64,000 bases of DNA from Lachnospiraceae bacterium. GTDB lineage: Bacteria > Bacillota > Clostridia > Lachnospirales > Lachnospiraceae. Below the pieces are notes generated by a model, which did no database searches, was not told the DNA's origin, and was given only the letters and a program-made list of their open reading frames with translations. Where the stretch lies: positions 1 through 64,000 of the forward strand of contig JAKSSA010000006.1 of assembly GCA_024403335.1 (NCBI GenBank), in the 5' to 3' direction. This document shows positions 1 through 9,670 of the stretch, piece after piece. The first letter of the stretch is position 1, and each line of letters begins with the position of its first letter. The position numbers and the translations under genes were made by a program.

Positions 1-1327
1 TGGTTATATGCGCATTTTCAAAAGGATCATACTTTGATATTTCCTCTTTGAACATACGGATGATTTCAACACCTCTCTCATAGCTTGCATGTGTATCATA
101 AATTTCATTTCCTATCGACCACATAAATACCGAAGGATGATTTCTGTCTCTTCTTATCCAGCTTTTTATATCTTTTTTAATCCAGGTATTAAAGAAACGG
201 GCATAGTCATATTCCGTTTTGGGTTTTTCCCACATATCAAGTATTTCATCCATTACAAGCATGCCAAGTTCATCTGCTAAGTCAAGCAAATGTCTTGCTG
301 CAGGATTGTGAGCCGTACGAATCGCATTAACACCCATATCCTGCAAATGAAGCATTCTTATGCGCATGGCTTCTTTGTTAAATGCACTTCCTAAACAACC
401 AAGATCATGGTGTTCGCAGCTTCCATGAACCTTTACTTTATGTCCGTTAATAATAAGTCCCAAATCAGTATCAAAGCCAACAGATTTAAAACCTGTCTTT
501 ATAATCTTTTCATCAAAATGTTCACCTGTTTTCAAATTAACTAATGAAACCTTTAACTCATAAAGATTTGGCTTATAAATATCCCATCTTTTAGGAGATG
601 CCACAAAGAAATCCCTGCTGCCTGAATAAACAATTTCATTTTCCGTTTCATTCTCATTTGCCCAGGAATTTGCACCCTCCATTTCAAAATCGAACTCTGA
701 TAAATCATACTGCTCATTTATTACTATATTACCATCTGTATCCTTAAGTAAAACATCAATACCAAGACCACAAGGTGAATATGCCATTTTCTTAAGGCTT
801 TTTTCGATTTCAACATTAATTGACAAAATAAAATCGTCATCCTTTTCAACAGTTGATACATAAATACCCTCTGATGAAAAATGTAAATGAGGTCTTGTAA
901 TTAATGTCACATCGCGGTAAATACCTGCACCTGAATACCATCTGGTGTTAGGGCATTCATAAACAACCTCCATAAAAAGCTCATTGTCACCATAATTTAA
1001 GAAATTTGTAATATCATATTCAAATGCAGTATAGCCATATTTCCACTCACCGACTTTCTTATTATTTACATAAAAAGTCGAATTCATATAAACACCATCA
1101 AATCTAATGGCTATCTGCTGTGTGGAAAGATCATACTTTTCTTTATCAAGAAAGAATTTTTTTCTGTACCAGCCTATACTTGTTTCATACAAATCATTTA
1201 CCTGATAAATCAGATAATCGTGTGGCAAATCAATATCCTGCCAGCCTGTTTCATTTATATGATTTTCCATTTTCGTTCCAATGGCTTTTTTTACAAACTG
1301 CCAGCCCGAATTAAACAATCTTTCCAT
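1..1327 (-). CDS. Glycoside hydrolase family 2 enzyme (beta-galactosidase-like), 3' part missing
   Basis: Reading frame from an ATG at 1327 runs off the left edge, giving about 442 residues. The ATG has a good ribosome site (GCAGGAG, 5-6 nt upstream). The N-terminal part is the GH2 sugar-binding jelly roll (motifs LPHDY, RWYSGAGIYRDV), then the immunoglobulin-like domain, then the start of the TIM barrel with IRTAHNP and FMWSIGNE. The Glu of GNE, near 104-106, is the family acid/base residue. The nucleophile Glu lies beyond the edge. Known family roles are beta-galactosidase, beta-glucuronidase or beta-mannosidase; the visible part does not decide between them. No signal peptide is seen, so a cytosolic enzyme acting on imported oligosaccharides is likely. 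It follows the CotH gene on the same strand, with a hairpin between them. Confidence 0.88.
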   Translation of the reverse strand, partial: MERLFNSGWQFVKKAIGTKMENHINETGWQDIDLPHDYLIYQVNDLYETSIGWYRKKFFLDKEKYDLSTQQIAIRFDGVYMNSTFYVNNKKVGEWKYGYTAFEYDITNFLNYGDNELFMEVVYECPNTRWYSGAGIYRDVTLITRPHLHFSSEGIYVSTVEKDDDFILSINVEIEKSLKKMAYSPCGLGIDVLLKDTDGNIVINEQYDLSEFDFEMEGANSWANENETENEIVYSGSRDFFVASPKRWDIYKPNLYELKVSLVNLKTGEHFDEKIIKTGFKSVGFDTDLGLIINGHKVKVHGSCEHHDLGCLGSAFNKEAMRIRMLHLQDMGVNAIRTAHNPAARHLLDLADELGMLVMDEILDMWEKPKTEYDYARFFNTWIKKDIKSWIRRDRNHPSVFMWSIGNEIYDTHASYERGVEIIRMFKEEISKYDPFENAHIT

Positions 1328-1385
1328 ATATACTCCTGCATAAAAAAGTCTTTAATAATAAAAAAGCTTTGATAATATAAATATC

Positions 1386-1412
1386 TCCTGCCGGGATAAT
1401 ATCCTGGCAGGA
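1386..1412 (-). terminator. Hairpin after the CotH gene
   Basis: Inverted repeat TCCTGCC...GGCAGGA whose interior (GGATA/ATATCC) is also self-complementary, giving a nearly loop-free stem just downstream of the CotH-family stop codon. No U-tract follows directly, so it may act as a processing or weak termination site. Confidence 0.55.
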
Positions 1413-1449
1413 AATATAATAAATGATATTTAGATATTAAAGAATGGAT

Positions 1450-3519
1450 TTATTTTTCTATAATTATATTAATCTTATAATTTGAATCCATATCAGCCTT
1501 AGTTACCACTACTTCATTACCGGTGACAACTCTTCCGTTAATCTTGAAGGTAACCTTGTCAGCGCCCTCTGTAAGACGAATTGTATGACTGAAATCTTCA
1601 TAGTACATACAGCTTTTTCCATTTGTAACTTCAAGTCCGTTAATATCAACCTTTATGTCTATGGGCATAGTGAATTTAAAGGTCATCTTGTGTCCAAGCT
1701 TAAAGGCATTCTTCATAAAATTATAAGAATTGTTAGGTCTTGAATTTGCAAAAGTAACAATTCTTGAAGTGAAATCTTCAAAATTGCCTCTCCATACCCA
1801 GATATCTCCAAGCTTCTTGTCACGAATCTCAGCAAGGTATTCATAGAAATACTCAATTTCTGTCATTCTTTCCTTATTCATTTCTTCCAATGTCTTTTTA
1901 ACATTTTCAGGAGAATATGCGCCATTGGTAAGTGTGCAGGTGAAATTAACAAAATACTCAACGCATTCCTTTCTCTTTAACAATGCATTCAAAAGTGGTG
2001 AATATCTGTCATTCTCTCCATACTGCTTTTCAGACAGGATTGTTCCAAGAGTATCATAGTTTGCCATATCATCACTTTGGTCATAAAGACCCATTGAATA
2101 ATCCATATCATGGATAAGATATCTCCAGCGTCCATCAAATACAGTTCCTGCTTCGTACTCTGACTTATTATCAGTTACATATCTGTAGCATTTGTAATTA
2201 TTATGAGGCCAGTCCTTGTTACATACATAGATGTTGATAGCCATATATCTCAAGTAATTCTCAACATCCATCCATTCGTTTACTTTCTTATAATTAGAAT
2301 CCTTAGTATAATCAAGTGTCTTAAAATAATCATATTTCTCAACATAATCTAAACGAATATCTTCTGCCTCACCATCTGCATCAGCATTCTTAAAGGTATC
2401 ACCGCCCTCAAGAATAACAAATTCGCCATTCTTTCCCTTGCTGCCATACTTATTCATGAAGTAATGATCTGAAAATACCTCATGTAACCAGTAAAGTCCC
2501 TTATAGGAACCATTTAAATAAAATACAGCAGGTGCAACAGCTTCATAATCGTCAAAACCGGCCTGTTTAGCAAGGGTCTGATTTAATTCATCTCTTATCC
2601 ATGCAAACTGATAATCATTACCTGAATTTCTAAGTACAAGTCTTTTATATTTACTTATAAGCTTATCGCTTCCGTCAAGAGCCGGTGTATCAAAGAAGTT
2701 GTATTTAAAATTCTTATTTGCAGCATCATATTCTTCTCTTGCATAAATCTTGACACTCTTCAAATAATTTCTTCTTGAATATGCGCCATAGATACGAAGT
2801 CCTGCTGATTGTGAAATAATCTGTTCACCTTCCTTATCAAAAGCTTCTACATATACAGGTCTTTCGCTTTCTCTTCCATGAACTTCATAATTTGTACCTG
2901 AGAAGATACCGTTAGGTGCTAAAGTAAGCTGTACCGGATCGCCTGAAATTGAGAAAACATAGGTTGTAAACAGTCTGTTTGCATCTGCTCTTACAATATA
3001 TGTTCCTGAAACGGTTTTTGACTCTTCACCTGTTGAAGTAATATATTTGGCATGAACAACTGTTGCTTTGGGATAATTACCTGACTGTGCCTCAAGCTTA
3101 ATTTTAGATTTGTATTCCTTTGAGGTTGCATCCGGTTCCTTACCATTTACCGTATAATATATCTTGGCATCTGTCACGCCTTCAGGTAACATGAGCTCAA
3201 GATACTGATTCTTTGTATAGATACCGGGCTGTAATGAAAAAACAACTGTTGGCTGGTCTTCCTTTTTTGTTTCTTCCTTCTTATCACTGCTACCTGTATT
3301 ATTCACAACTGTTCCTGAATTATTATCGTTCTTTTCGCCATTTGTCTGATTAGCAGACTGATTGGAATTATTACCTTGTGTTATCGCGTCATCTTTTTTA
3401 TTGACATTAACCTCTTCACTGCTTCCAGGTGTTGGCCCAAGTCTGTCTGTAACTATTGTACAGCCTGATAACATGCCTATCATCAATGCCATCAAAACTA
3501 ACAACAATGCTTTTCTCAT
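1450..3519 (-). CDS. CotH-kinase family lipoprotein with chitobiase-like domain
   Basis: 689 residues. Residues 1-20 form a lipoprotein signal peptide ending in the lipobox LSGC. A Ser/Asn/Lys-rich linker (about 21-90) leads to a small beta-sandwich (about 93-178) resembling the chitobiase/hexosaminidase C-terminal repeat (IYYTVNGKEPDATSKEYKSK). The rest is a CotH kinase domain: RLVLRNSGNDYQFAWIRDEL, YKGLYWLHEVFSDHYF, and the likely metal-binding HDMDYSMG. CotH proteins are atypical secreted protein kinases, best known from Bacillus spore coats. In anaerobic plant-fibre degraders CotH proteins also occur with cellulosomal or surface proteins. Here the protein is predicted to be anchored outside the membrane and its target is unknown. 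It lies between GH3 and GH2 genes, suggesting a cell-surface glycan role rather than sporulation; that is inference. Confidence 0.82.
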   Translation of the reverse strand: MRKALLLVLMALMIGMLSGCTIVTDRLGPTPGSSEEVNVNKKDDAITQGNNSNQSANQTNGEKNDNNSGTVVNNTGSSDKKEETKKEDQPTVVFSLQPGIYTKNQYLELMLPEGVTDAKIYYTVNGKEPDATSKEYKSKIKLEAQSGNYPKATVVHAKYITSTGEESKTVSGTYIVRADANRLFTTYVFSISGDPVQLTLAPNGIFSGTNYEVHGRESERPVYVEAFDKEGEQIISQSAGLRIYGAYSRRNYLKSVKIYAREEYDAANKNFKYNFFDTPALDGSDKLISKYKRLVLRNSGNDYQFAWIRDELNQTLAKQAGFDDYEAVAPAVFYLNGSYKGLYWLHEVFSDHYFMNKYGSKGKNGEFVILEGGDTFKNADADGEAEDIRLDYVEKYDYFKTLDYTKDSNYKKVNEWMDVENYLRYMAINIYVCNKDWPHNNYKCYRYVTDNKSEYEAGTVFDGRWRYLIHDMDYSMGLYDQSDDMANYDTLGTILSEKQYGENDRYSPLLNALLKRKECVEYFVNFTCTLTNGAYSPENVKKTLEEMNKERMTEIEYFYEYLAEIRDKKLGDIWVWRGNFEDFTSRIVTFANSRPNNSYNFMKNAFKLGHKMTFKFTMPIDIKVDINGLEVTNGKSCMYYEDFSHTIRLTEGADKVTFKINGRVVTGNEVVVTKADMDSNYKINIIIEK

Positions 3520-3541
3520 GTTTCTACCTCTTTACAACTAA

Positions 3542-3563
3542 CGCATGTGCCAAAACACATGCG
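3542..3563 (-). terminator. Hairpin between GH3 and CotH genes
   Basis: Perfect 8-bp stem CGCATGTG/CACATGCG with a 6-nt loop in the 61-nt gap between the two genes. It has no U-tract, so it is either a weak terminator or an mRNA-processing element that lets the two genes be expressed at different levels. Confidence 0.45.
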
Positions 3564-3580
3564 CCATTATTACATTTTAA

Positions 3581-5968
3581 TTAATCGTCAATTTTCAAGA
3601 ACAATTCAAGTATTCTCTTAACTGATCTCTTTATATCTTCTAAGGTAATCTCGCCCTTATTGTATGCTTCAAGCAAAACAAATGGCTCACCTATAGGCAT
3701 CTTGATATCATTGCCTGCCAAAAGTTCCTTAACCTGTCCTGCTCTATTCATCCAGTCGGTTGTAACAACACCGTCAAATCCCCATTCTTCTCGAAGGATA
3801 CCTGTTAATAAATCTTTATTCTGTGAAGTATAACAACCGTTTACTCTGTTATAAGAAGACATTACGGTAAAAGGCTTTCCTTCCTTTACAGCAATTTCAA
3901 AACCTCTTAAATAAACCTCACGCGCAGCTCTTTCGGAAACTCTGGAATCACTTACCATTCTGTCCCATTCCTTGTCATTAAAAGCAAAATGCTTCATTGA
4001 TGCAGCAACCTTAACGCTTTGCATACCCTGAATTACAGCAGAAGCTATCTTACCTGCAACCACTGGATCCTCTGAATAATATTCAAAGTTTCTTCCGCAC
4101 AAAGGATTGCGATGAATGTTCATAGCCGGTGTAAGCCAGATACCAATGTGGTTTTCCTTAACCTCCATGCCACCTGCTTTTGCAACTTTATAACAAATTT
4201 CAGTATTCCAGGTTGTAGCAAGGCTTGTTGCAGTAGGCCATGCAGTAGTAGGGATACCTGTGTCTTCATTAAGTCTTAAGCCCTGAGGACCATCCGCGGT
4301 AGGCACATTCGGAATTCTGTGCTCGATAAAGTTACCAAAACAAAATGTATTGGAAACACCGCTGTTAGGCTGACCACCAAGCATTTCAATCAATTCCTCA
4401 ACCGGAAGTTCATCCATAAATTCATCAACGGTCTGCTTGCCTTCAGCTACTTTAATAAAGTTCGGAATACCATCCACATTTTTCTGAGCCTCTATCGTGC
4501 CGAAAGCATTGTTCTTTACCTTATCGTTATTAAGTGTCAATACTCCATGTACAGGACAGGTCCAGCCATGATAAATGGTATCGCCTTCCAAAACTTCATA
4601 ATTATCGGTTTCAAGTTCTTCATACTTATCAAAACCTACCATTCGCTTCTTAAGATGATGAGGCTTCAAATATGAATGTAACTGCTCATATACTTCGTCT
4701 TCCGAAACTTTAAGCACAAACTTGGACTTCTTTGTATTGCGCACTGAGTTACCTATGTGGAATACATAATTTCCTTTTTCAATAACAAGGGCTGATTTCT
4801 TAAGCTTTCCCAAATCATCAAAGGAAGCTAAATCTCTTAATGAACCCTCAAGAAGTAAAACGGTTTCTTCACCCGGCATAAGAAGCTTTGTCTTTGCAAA
4901 AGCCACCAAAATTCTTGAAGGATTAGGCAGCATGCCCTGCGGTTTTTCAACATAAAGTTCAACAACTTCCTTACCTGCAACATTACCTGTATTCTTTACT
5001 GAAACATAAGATACAATCTTACCATCCTCTGTTTTCTTTGTATCAACTTCACTAATCTGGAAGGTTGTATAAGAAAGACCATAACCAAAAGGATAATTTA
5101 CTCTGTTTTTAACTTCTTTAAAACTTTCAAAATATCTGTAGCCTACAAAAATATCTTCCTCATAATTTACAAACTTCTCTGACTCAAGGAAGTTCTTAGC
5201 TGAAGGATAATCATCATAAGATTTAGCTAAAGTGTCTACAAGCTTACCTGAAGGATTTACAAGGCCGCATAAAGTCTTTGCAATTGCCAAACCGCCTTCC
5301 ATACCTCCCTGTAATGAAAGCAATGCACCCTGAATTTTCCTGTTATGGGCAAACCATTCTGTGTCAATTACACAACCTACATTTAAAGAAACAACAACCT
5401 TTTTGAAATACTTTGTTACCAGTGAAACCATCTTTTCTTCTTCTTCAGAAAGATAATAGTCTCCCTTAACAGACTGCTTGTCGCCACCTTCCCAGGAATA
5501 TCTTGCAAAACAAATTAATGCTGCATCACTTTCTTTTGAAGCAGTTTTAACCAATTTATCTGTCAGTAAGCCTTCTTCAGCTACATGAACAGCGCCGCCG
5601 TAAAGTGATTCCTGCTTTTCCTTTGACTTTTCTATAACACCCTTAAAAAATGCACTTACAGGTTCATATACTGAAACATTACCTTCTTTTTCAAGCAATT
5701 TAAAACCATCATAAATATTACGAACATATGCTGTATTAACGGCACCGCTTCCGCCACCACCTGTTACATAGTCAAACTGTGCTTTGCCAAAGACAGACAG
5801 CTTTGTTCCCTTCTCAAACGGCAATACCTTATCGTTCTTCAATAAAACCATACCCTCACAGGCCGCTTCCAAAGAAAGCTCAATGTGTTCCTTGCAACCT
5901 GTTATAGGAGTATTATTCTTTCCTAAAGGTTTAACCGGCAAATACAAAAATGATGAAAAATGACTCAT
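3581..5968 (-). CDS. Beta-glucosidase-like GH3, domain-permuted
   Basis: 795 residues; ATG with AAAGGAGAA upstream. The domain order is reversed relative to most GH3 enzymes. The C-terminal alpha/beta domain comes first (about 25-310: MVLLKNDKVLPFEKG, GGGGSGAVNTAYV), then a fibronectin-III-like domain (about 325-420), a linker, and last the GH3 (beta/alpha)8 barrel (about 505-795: PTADGPQGLRL, CGRNFEYYSEDP, KHFAFND). The catalytic nucleophile is predicted to be Asp738 in VVTTDW. Permuted GH3s are known from Butyrivibrio fibrisolvens and Ruminococcus albus. No signal peptide is visible, so the enzyme probably hydrolyses beta-linked oligosaccharides in the cytosol. It heads a rightward-to-leftward group with CotH and GH2 and has a palindrome in its leader. 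Confidence 0.9.
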   Translation of the reverse strand: MSHFSSFLYLPVKPLGKNNTPITGCKEHIELSLEAACEGMVLLKNDKVLPFEKGTKLSVFGKAQFDYVTGGGGSGAVNTAYVRNIYDGFKLLEKEGNVSVYEPVSAFFKGVIEKSKEKQESLYGGAVHVAEEGLLTDKLVKTASKESDAALICFARYSWEGGDKQSVKGDYYLSEEEEKMVSLVTKYFKKVVVSLNVGCVIDTEWFAHNRKIQGALLSLQGGMEGGLAIAKTLCGLVNPSGKLVDTLAKSYDDYPSAKNFLESEKFVNYEEDIFVGYRYFESFKEVKNRVNYPFGYGLSYTTFQISEVDTKKTEDGKIVSYVSVKNTGNVAGKEVVELYVEKPQGMLPNPSRILVAFAKTKLLMPGEETVLLLEGSLRDLASFDDLGKLKKSALVIEKGNYVFHIGNSVRNTKKSKFVLKVSEDEVYEQLHSYLKPHHLKKRMVGFDKYEELETDNYEVLEGDTIYHGWTCPVHGVLTLNNDKVKNNAFGTIEAQKNVDGIPNFIKVAEGKQTVDEFMDELPVEELIEMLGGQPNSGVSNTFCFGNFIEHRIPNVPTADGPQGLRLNEDTGIPTTAWPTATSLATTWNTEICYKVAKAGGMEVKENHIGIWLTPAMNIHRNPLCGRNFEYYSEDPVVAGKIASAVIQGMQSVKVAASMKHFAFNDKEWDRMVSDSRVSERAAREVYLRGFEIAVKEGKPFTVMSSYNRVNGCYTSQNKDLLTGILREEWGFDGVVTTDWMNRAGQVKELLAGNDIKMPIGEPFVLLEAYNKGEITLEDIKRSVKRILELFLKIDD

Positions 5969-5996
5969 AAAATTCTCCTTTTCTTACTTTCGCCAT

Positions 5997-6018
5997 ATTG
6001 TAAAACTGCTTTTGCAAT
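5997..6018. promoter_or_regulatory. Inverted repeat in the GH3 5' leader, candidate operator
   Basis: Minus-strand sequence TTGCAAAAGCAGTTTTACAA is an interrupted palindrome with half-site TTGYAAAA. It lies between a TATAAT-like -10 (minus strand, about 6035-6040) and the GH3 ribosome site. Its position fits a repressor site of the LacI/GalR type, but the central CG typical of that family is absent. Confidence 0.4.
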
Positions 6019-6136
6019 ACTACAAAGACAAAAAAATTATACCAAATAAATAAATTAAATGATAGATAAAATTTCGTATATTTTATGACTTATGGACTAT
6101 TTATCAGATTTTATTAAAGCTTTATTACTATTCGCA

Positions 6137-6165
6137 CAAAAAAGGCAACCTTTAAAAGTTGCCTT
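6137..6165 (-). terminator. Intrinsic terminator of tRNA-Gly
   Basis: Minus-strand stem AAGGCAAC/GTTGCCTT followed directly by TTTTTT; located about 35 nt past the tRNA 3' end. Confidence 0.85.
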
Positions 6166-6197
6166 AAATGCCTCTCCAGAAAAATAACAATAAAAAA

Positions 6198-6269
6198 AGC
6201 ACGAGACGGGGATCGAACCCGCGACCTTCGCCTTGGCAAGGCGACGCTCCACCGCTGAGCCACTCGTGC
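6198..6269 (-). tRNA. tRNA-Gly (anticodon GCC)
   Basis: Minus strand folds as a cloverleaf. The acceptor stem is GCACGAG/CTCGTGC, the D arm is GCTC...GAGC, the anticodon stem is TCGCC/GGCGA with loop TTGCCAA (anticodon GCC), and the T arm is GCGGG-TTCGATC-CCCGT. CCA is not encoded, as is usual for many clostridial tRNAs. It has its own promoter (6301-6329) and terminator (6137-6165). Confidence 0.97.
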
Positions 6270-6300
6270 AAGTTTTGCTTCTCTCAATCAAGCGATATGA

Positions 6301-6329
6301 AGTATATCAAAACACATTTATCTTGTCAA
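6301..6329 (-). promoter_or_regulatory. Sigma-A promoter of tRNA-Gly
   Basis: Minus-strand -35 TTGACA (6324-6329), 17-nt spacer, -10 TATACT (6301-6306), about 30 nt upstream of the mature tRNA. Confidence 0.88.
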
Positions 6330-6398
6330 CAACTTTTTTTATTTTTTTGAAAAATTTTTCATTGATCCAATTGTAATTTTTCAAATTTAAGTTATCTT

Positions 6399-6452
6399 AT
6401 TCATGTTTCCAAATTCTTGTTTCAGATTCATGTTTCCAAGTTTTTGTTTTTT
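6399..6452. repeat. 27-bp direct repeat, two copies
   Basis: Copies at 6399-6425 and 6426-6452 share ATTCATGTTTCCAA and TTTTGTTT-like ends, in the gap between argF and the tRNA promoter. No coding or clear regulatory role is seen. The gap also holds an AT-rich inverted repeat (arms 6347-6356 and 6375-6384) that may help end the arg transcript, though it has no U-tract. Confidence 0.75.
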
Positions 6453-6540
6453 AATATCTTTTATGTCCTTCAATTACCATTCAGTTTAGCAAAACACCAT
6501 TATTCTTTTACAAATCATTAATTTTATTTCTCAGACTTTT

Positions 6541-7527
6541 TTACAAGGTTGCAGCCATAACAGCCTTAATTGTGTGCATTCTGTTTTCAGCTTCTTCAAA
6601 AACTATTGACTGTGGTCCTTCAAAAACACCATCAGTAACCTCAAGCCCGTTCATTATATTAAACTTTTCTCCAATAAGCTTACCAATTTCAGTATTAAGA
6701 TCATGGTAAGAAGGAAGGCAGTGCATGAAAACAGCACTCTTTCCAGCATTTTCCATTACCTTCTCGTTAACCTGATAAGGTAAAAGATCTGTAATTCGTT
6801 CCTTCCAAACCTCAAAAGGTTCACCCATTGATACCCAGATATCTGTATAAACCACATCAGCATTTTTTGTGGCTTTCATCACATCTTCTTCGAAAGAAAG
6901 AGTACATCCACTTTCCTTTGCAATTTCCTGGCACTGGGCAATTAATTCCTGATTGGGAAAATACTTTTTAGGAGCACATGCAGTAAAATTAATACCCATC
7001 TTCGCACATCCAACCATTAAAGAATTGCACATGTTATATCTGCTGTCACCCATATATACAAAGTTTAATCCTTCCAGCTTACCAAAATGTTCCTTCATGG
7101 TAAGAAAATCTGCCAGAATCTGTGTGGGATGGAATTCATTTGTAAGTCCGTTCCAGACAGGCACCTTGGAATATTTAGCCAAAGCTTCAACTCTTTCCTG
7201 CTCATAACCTCTGTACTCAATTCCATCAAACATTGTTGCAAGTACTCTTGCAGTATCTGCCATGCTTTCCTTCTTGCCAATCTGACTTCCTGAGGAATCA
7301 AGATATGTAGCACCCATTCCAAGATCTCTGGCTGCAACTTCAAAAGCGCAGCGTGTTCTTGTACTTGTCTTTTCAAAAATTAAGGCAATATTCTTTCCCT
7401 CATGAATTCTGTGTGGAATGCCTGCTTTCTTCTTTGCCTTCAAATCAGCAGCCAAATCAATTAAATATCCAATCTCTTCCTTTGAAAAGTCTAATAATTT
7501 TAAGAAATCTCGATTTTTTAAATTCAT
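6541..7527 (-). CDS. argF: Ornithine carbamoyltransferase
   Basis: 328 residues. Transfers the carbamoyl group from carbamoyl phosphate to ornithine to make citrulline. Seen: carbamoyl-phosphate loop STRTR (near residue 55), [14 protein letters not shown], and the ornithine-loop [10 protein letters not shown]. Length matches the family. The ATG at 7527 is chosen over an upstream in-frame GTG because AAGGAG sits 8 nt before it and its ATGA overlaps the argD stop, which implies translational coupling. The catabolic form (ArcB) is similar in sequence; location as last gene of a biosynthetic arg operon argues for ArgF. No carAB genes for carbamoyl phosphate are in the window. Confidence 0.95.
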   Translation of the reverse strand: MNLKNRDFLKLLDFSKEEIGYLIDLAADLKAKKKAGIPHRIHEGKNIALIFEKTSTRTRCAFEVAARDLGMGATYLDSSGSQIGKKESMADTARVLATMFDGIEYRGYEQERVEALAKYSKVPVWNGLTNEFHPTQILADFLTMKEHFGKLEGLNFVYMGDSRYNMCNSLMVGCAKMGINFTACAPKKYFPNQELIAQCQEIAKESGCTLSFEEDVMKATKNADVVYTDIWVSMGEPFEVWKERITDLLPYQVNEKVMENAGKSAVFMHCLPSYHDLNTEIGKLIGEKFNIMNGLEVTDGVFEGPQSIVFEEAENRMHTIKAVMAATL

Positions 7528-8693
7528 TTTACACACTCCTTAATTAATGCTACAGCTTTTTCAAGCAATTCAAACGGTATATTAAGTGCAGGTAATAATC
7601 TCACCTTTGTTTTCGCTGTTAATACTATTACGCCCTTTTCAAGCAATGCATTCACAACCTCTTTGGCAGGCTTTTCTGTCTCAATTCCAAGCATGAGTCC
7701 CATTCCAGAAACACTCTTAATTCCTTCTGCACCATTAAGTTCCTTAACAATATAGTCTGATTTTTTCTTTACATCTTCTAACAATGTATCATCAAGCCTT
7801 GACAAAATACTCAAAGCACCTGCCGCCGCAACAGGATTTGCACCAAAGGTTGAACCATGCATACCAGGATTAAATATATTTTCAACCTTTTCTCCAAGTA
7901 AAGTAGCTCCCAAAGGCAAACCACCTGCCAGACCTTTTGCAGTTGAAACCACATCAGGAGTGATATCAAAATTCATATATCCATAAAGCTTACCACTTCT
8001 GCCATTACCTATCTGAACCTCGTCACAAATCATCAAAAGGTCATATTTTTTTGAAACCTTTTCAATTTCTTTAACGAATTCCCAGCTTAACGGTAAAACA
8101 CCGCCCTCGCCCTGAACTACCTCAAACATAATGGCGCATACATCCTTTTGTGAAGCCTTTTCATTAAGTTCTTCGATATTTCCGGCCTCAACATAATCAA
8201 AGCCCTCAGTCAAAGGGAGAAAGTCCTTATGAAAAGTGTCCTGCCCTGTAGCTGCCAAAGTTGTGAGAGTTCTTCCATGGAAGCTGTTTCTAAGGGTAAG
8301 AATTTTTGTACAACCTTCGCCTTTATTCAGTTCACCATACTTTCTTGCTACCTTTATAGCACACTCATTAGCTTCTGCTCCGGAATTTGAAAAGAAAACT
8401 TTTTTCATACCCGTTTTTTCGCAAAGCATCTCTGCTAAATCTGCACCAGGCTTATGATAATAAAGGTTTGAAGTATGCTGAAAAGCTGATGCCTGCTTCG
8501 TAACAGCCTTAACCCACTGCTCATCGCAAAAGCCAAAGGTATTTACTGCAATACCGGTACCTAAATCAATATATTCTTTTCCATTTTCGTCATAGCATAA
8601 TGAGCCTTTTCCACTTGTAATCTCAAGATTAAAACGACCATAAGTATGGGCCACATATGCCGAATCTTTTTCCTTAACTGAAAGACTATTCAT
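7524..8693 (-). CDS. argD: Acetylornithine aminotransferase
   Basis: 389 residues. PLP-dependent transamination of N-acetylglutamate semialdehyde to N-acetylornithine. Seen: [31 protein letters not shown], the aspartate motif [17 protein letters not shown], and the PLP lysine in [14 protein letters not shown]. The ATG at 8693 is preferred to an in-frame TTG five codons earlier because the protein family begins near here ([15 protein letters not shown]). The stop overlaps the argF ATG by 4 nt. Some enzymes of this class also serve lysine synthesis (DapC activity); sequence alone cannot exclude this. Confidence 0.95.
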   Translation of the reverse strand: MNSLSVKEKDSAYVAHTYGRFNLEITSGKGSLCYDENGKEYIDLGTGIAVNTFGFCDEQWVKAVTKQASAFQHTSNLYYHKPGADLAEMLCEKTGMKKVFFSNSGAEANECAIKVARKYGELNKGEGCTKILTLRNSFHGRTLTTLAATGQDTFHKDFLPLTEGFDYVEAGNIEELNEKASQKDVCAIMFEVVQGEGGVLPLSWEFVKEIEKVSKKYDLLMICDEVQIGNGRSGKLYGYMNFDITPDVVSTAKGLAGGLPLGATLLGEKVENIFNPGMHGSTFGANPVAAAGALSILSRLDDTLLEDVKKKSDYIVKELNGAEGIKSVSGMGLMLGIETEKPAKEVVNALLEKGVIVLTAKTKVRLLPALNIPFELLEKAVALIKECVK

Positions 8694-8772
8694 CACTTTC
8701 TTACGCAAAGAAGGCTATCTTTTATAACCAATTTTGCTTTTCCTTTCCAAATCTTTGTTATAAGCAAATCTG

Positions 8773-9627
8773 TTATGCAATAAACATCGTACCGATACCT
8801 TCATCGGTAAGCATTTCTATAATAATAGAATGTGGAATTCTTCCATCGATAATAAATACCTTTTTAACGCCCCACTTAATTGCATTAACGCAGCACTCAG
8901 TTTTAGGAATCATTCCACCTGAAATAACACCATCTGCCACAAGTGAGTCGGCATCTGCTAAACTGATTACTCTTATCAAAGAATCAGGGTCTTCCCTATC
9001 CTTCATTATTCCGGCAATATCAGTCATTGAAATTAAACTTTCAGCCTTAAGCTCTCCTGCTATCTTTGCAGCAGCGGTATCAGCATTAATATTATAAACA
9101 TTTCCCTCCGAATCACAGGCTACTGTTGAAATTACAGGAATATATCCCTTTTCCAAAACATCAAGAATTGGAGCTGCATTTACATCGGTAATCTCACCAA
9201 CATATCCTAATTCTTCATTCTTAATTCTTGCCTTAAGCATCTGTCCGTCAATACCTGAAAGACCAATTGCTTTTCCGCCTTTAACTCCCAATAAGTTTAC
9301 AAGGCTTTTATTAACCTTTCCTGCAAGTACCATCTGAACAACATCAACGGTTTCCTTATCAGTAACTCTGAGTCCGTTTCTGAATTCTGACTGCTTTCCA
9401 ATCTTTGAAAGCATATCGTTAATCTCAGGGCCGCCACCATGTACAAGAACAATTTTTACACCGATTAAGGACAAAAGAACAATATCCTTCATTACATCGC
9501 TTTTTAAGTTCTCATCTATCATGGCATTTCCGCCATATTTAATAACTACTATTTTATCAACGTACTTTTTAATATATGGCAGAGCATGAACTAACACACT
9601 TGCTCTATCAGCATTTGAGATATCCAT
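8773..9627 (-). CDS. argB: Acetylglutamate kinase
   Basis: 284 residues. Phosphorylates N-acetylglutamate with ATP, the second step of the pathway. Seen: VVIKYGGNAM near the start, the substrate/phosphate loop LVHGGGPEIN, and the AINADTAAAK-like NINADTAAAKIA motif of the ATP site. Start set at the ATG 9627 with GGAAAGG 7 nt upstream; a TTG eight codons earlier is in frame but has no ribosome site. In many bacteria this is the arginine feedback point; the N-terminal helix linked with arginine-sensitive hexamers appears present (SVLVHALPYIKKYV), which suggests but does not prove feedback inhibition. Confidence 0.95.
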   Translation of the reverse strand: MDISNADRASVLVHALPYIKKYVDKIVVIKYGGNAMIDENLKSDVMKDIVLLSLIGVKIVLVHGGGPEINDMLSKIGKQSEFRNGLRVTDKETVDVVQMVLAGKVNKSLVNLLGVKGGKAIGLSGIDGQMLKARIKNEELGYVGEITDVNAAPILDVLEKGYIPVISTVACDSEGNVYNINADTAAAKIAGELKAESLISMTDIAGIMKDREDPDSLIRVISLADADSLVADGVISGGMIPKTECCVNAIKWGVKKVFIIDGRIPHSIIIEMLTDEGIGTMFIA

Positions 9628-9670
9628 AATTAAGCCTTTCCGATAAACCAAAGGGATTTATCACATTTTT

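Noticed and set aside
4319..4675. 118-codon plus-strand frame inside the GH3 gene
   Set aside because: Antisense shadow of a well-supported enzyme gene with no ribosome site or recognisable domain.
6541..7527. ArgF as a catabolic ArcB
   Set aside because: No arcA or arcC nearby and the gene is coupled to argD within a biosynthetic operon.
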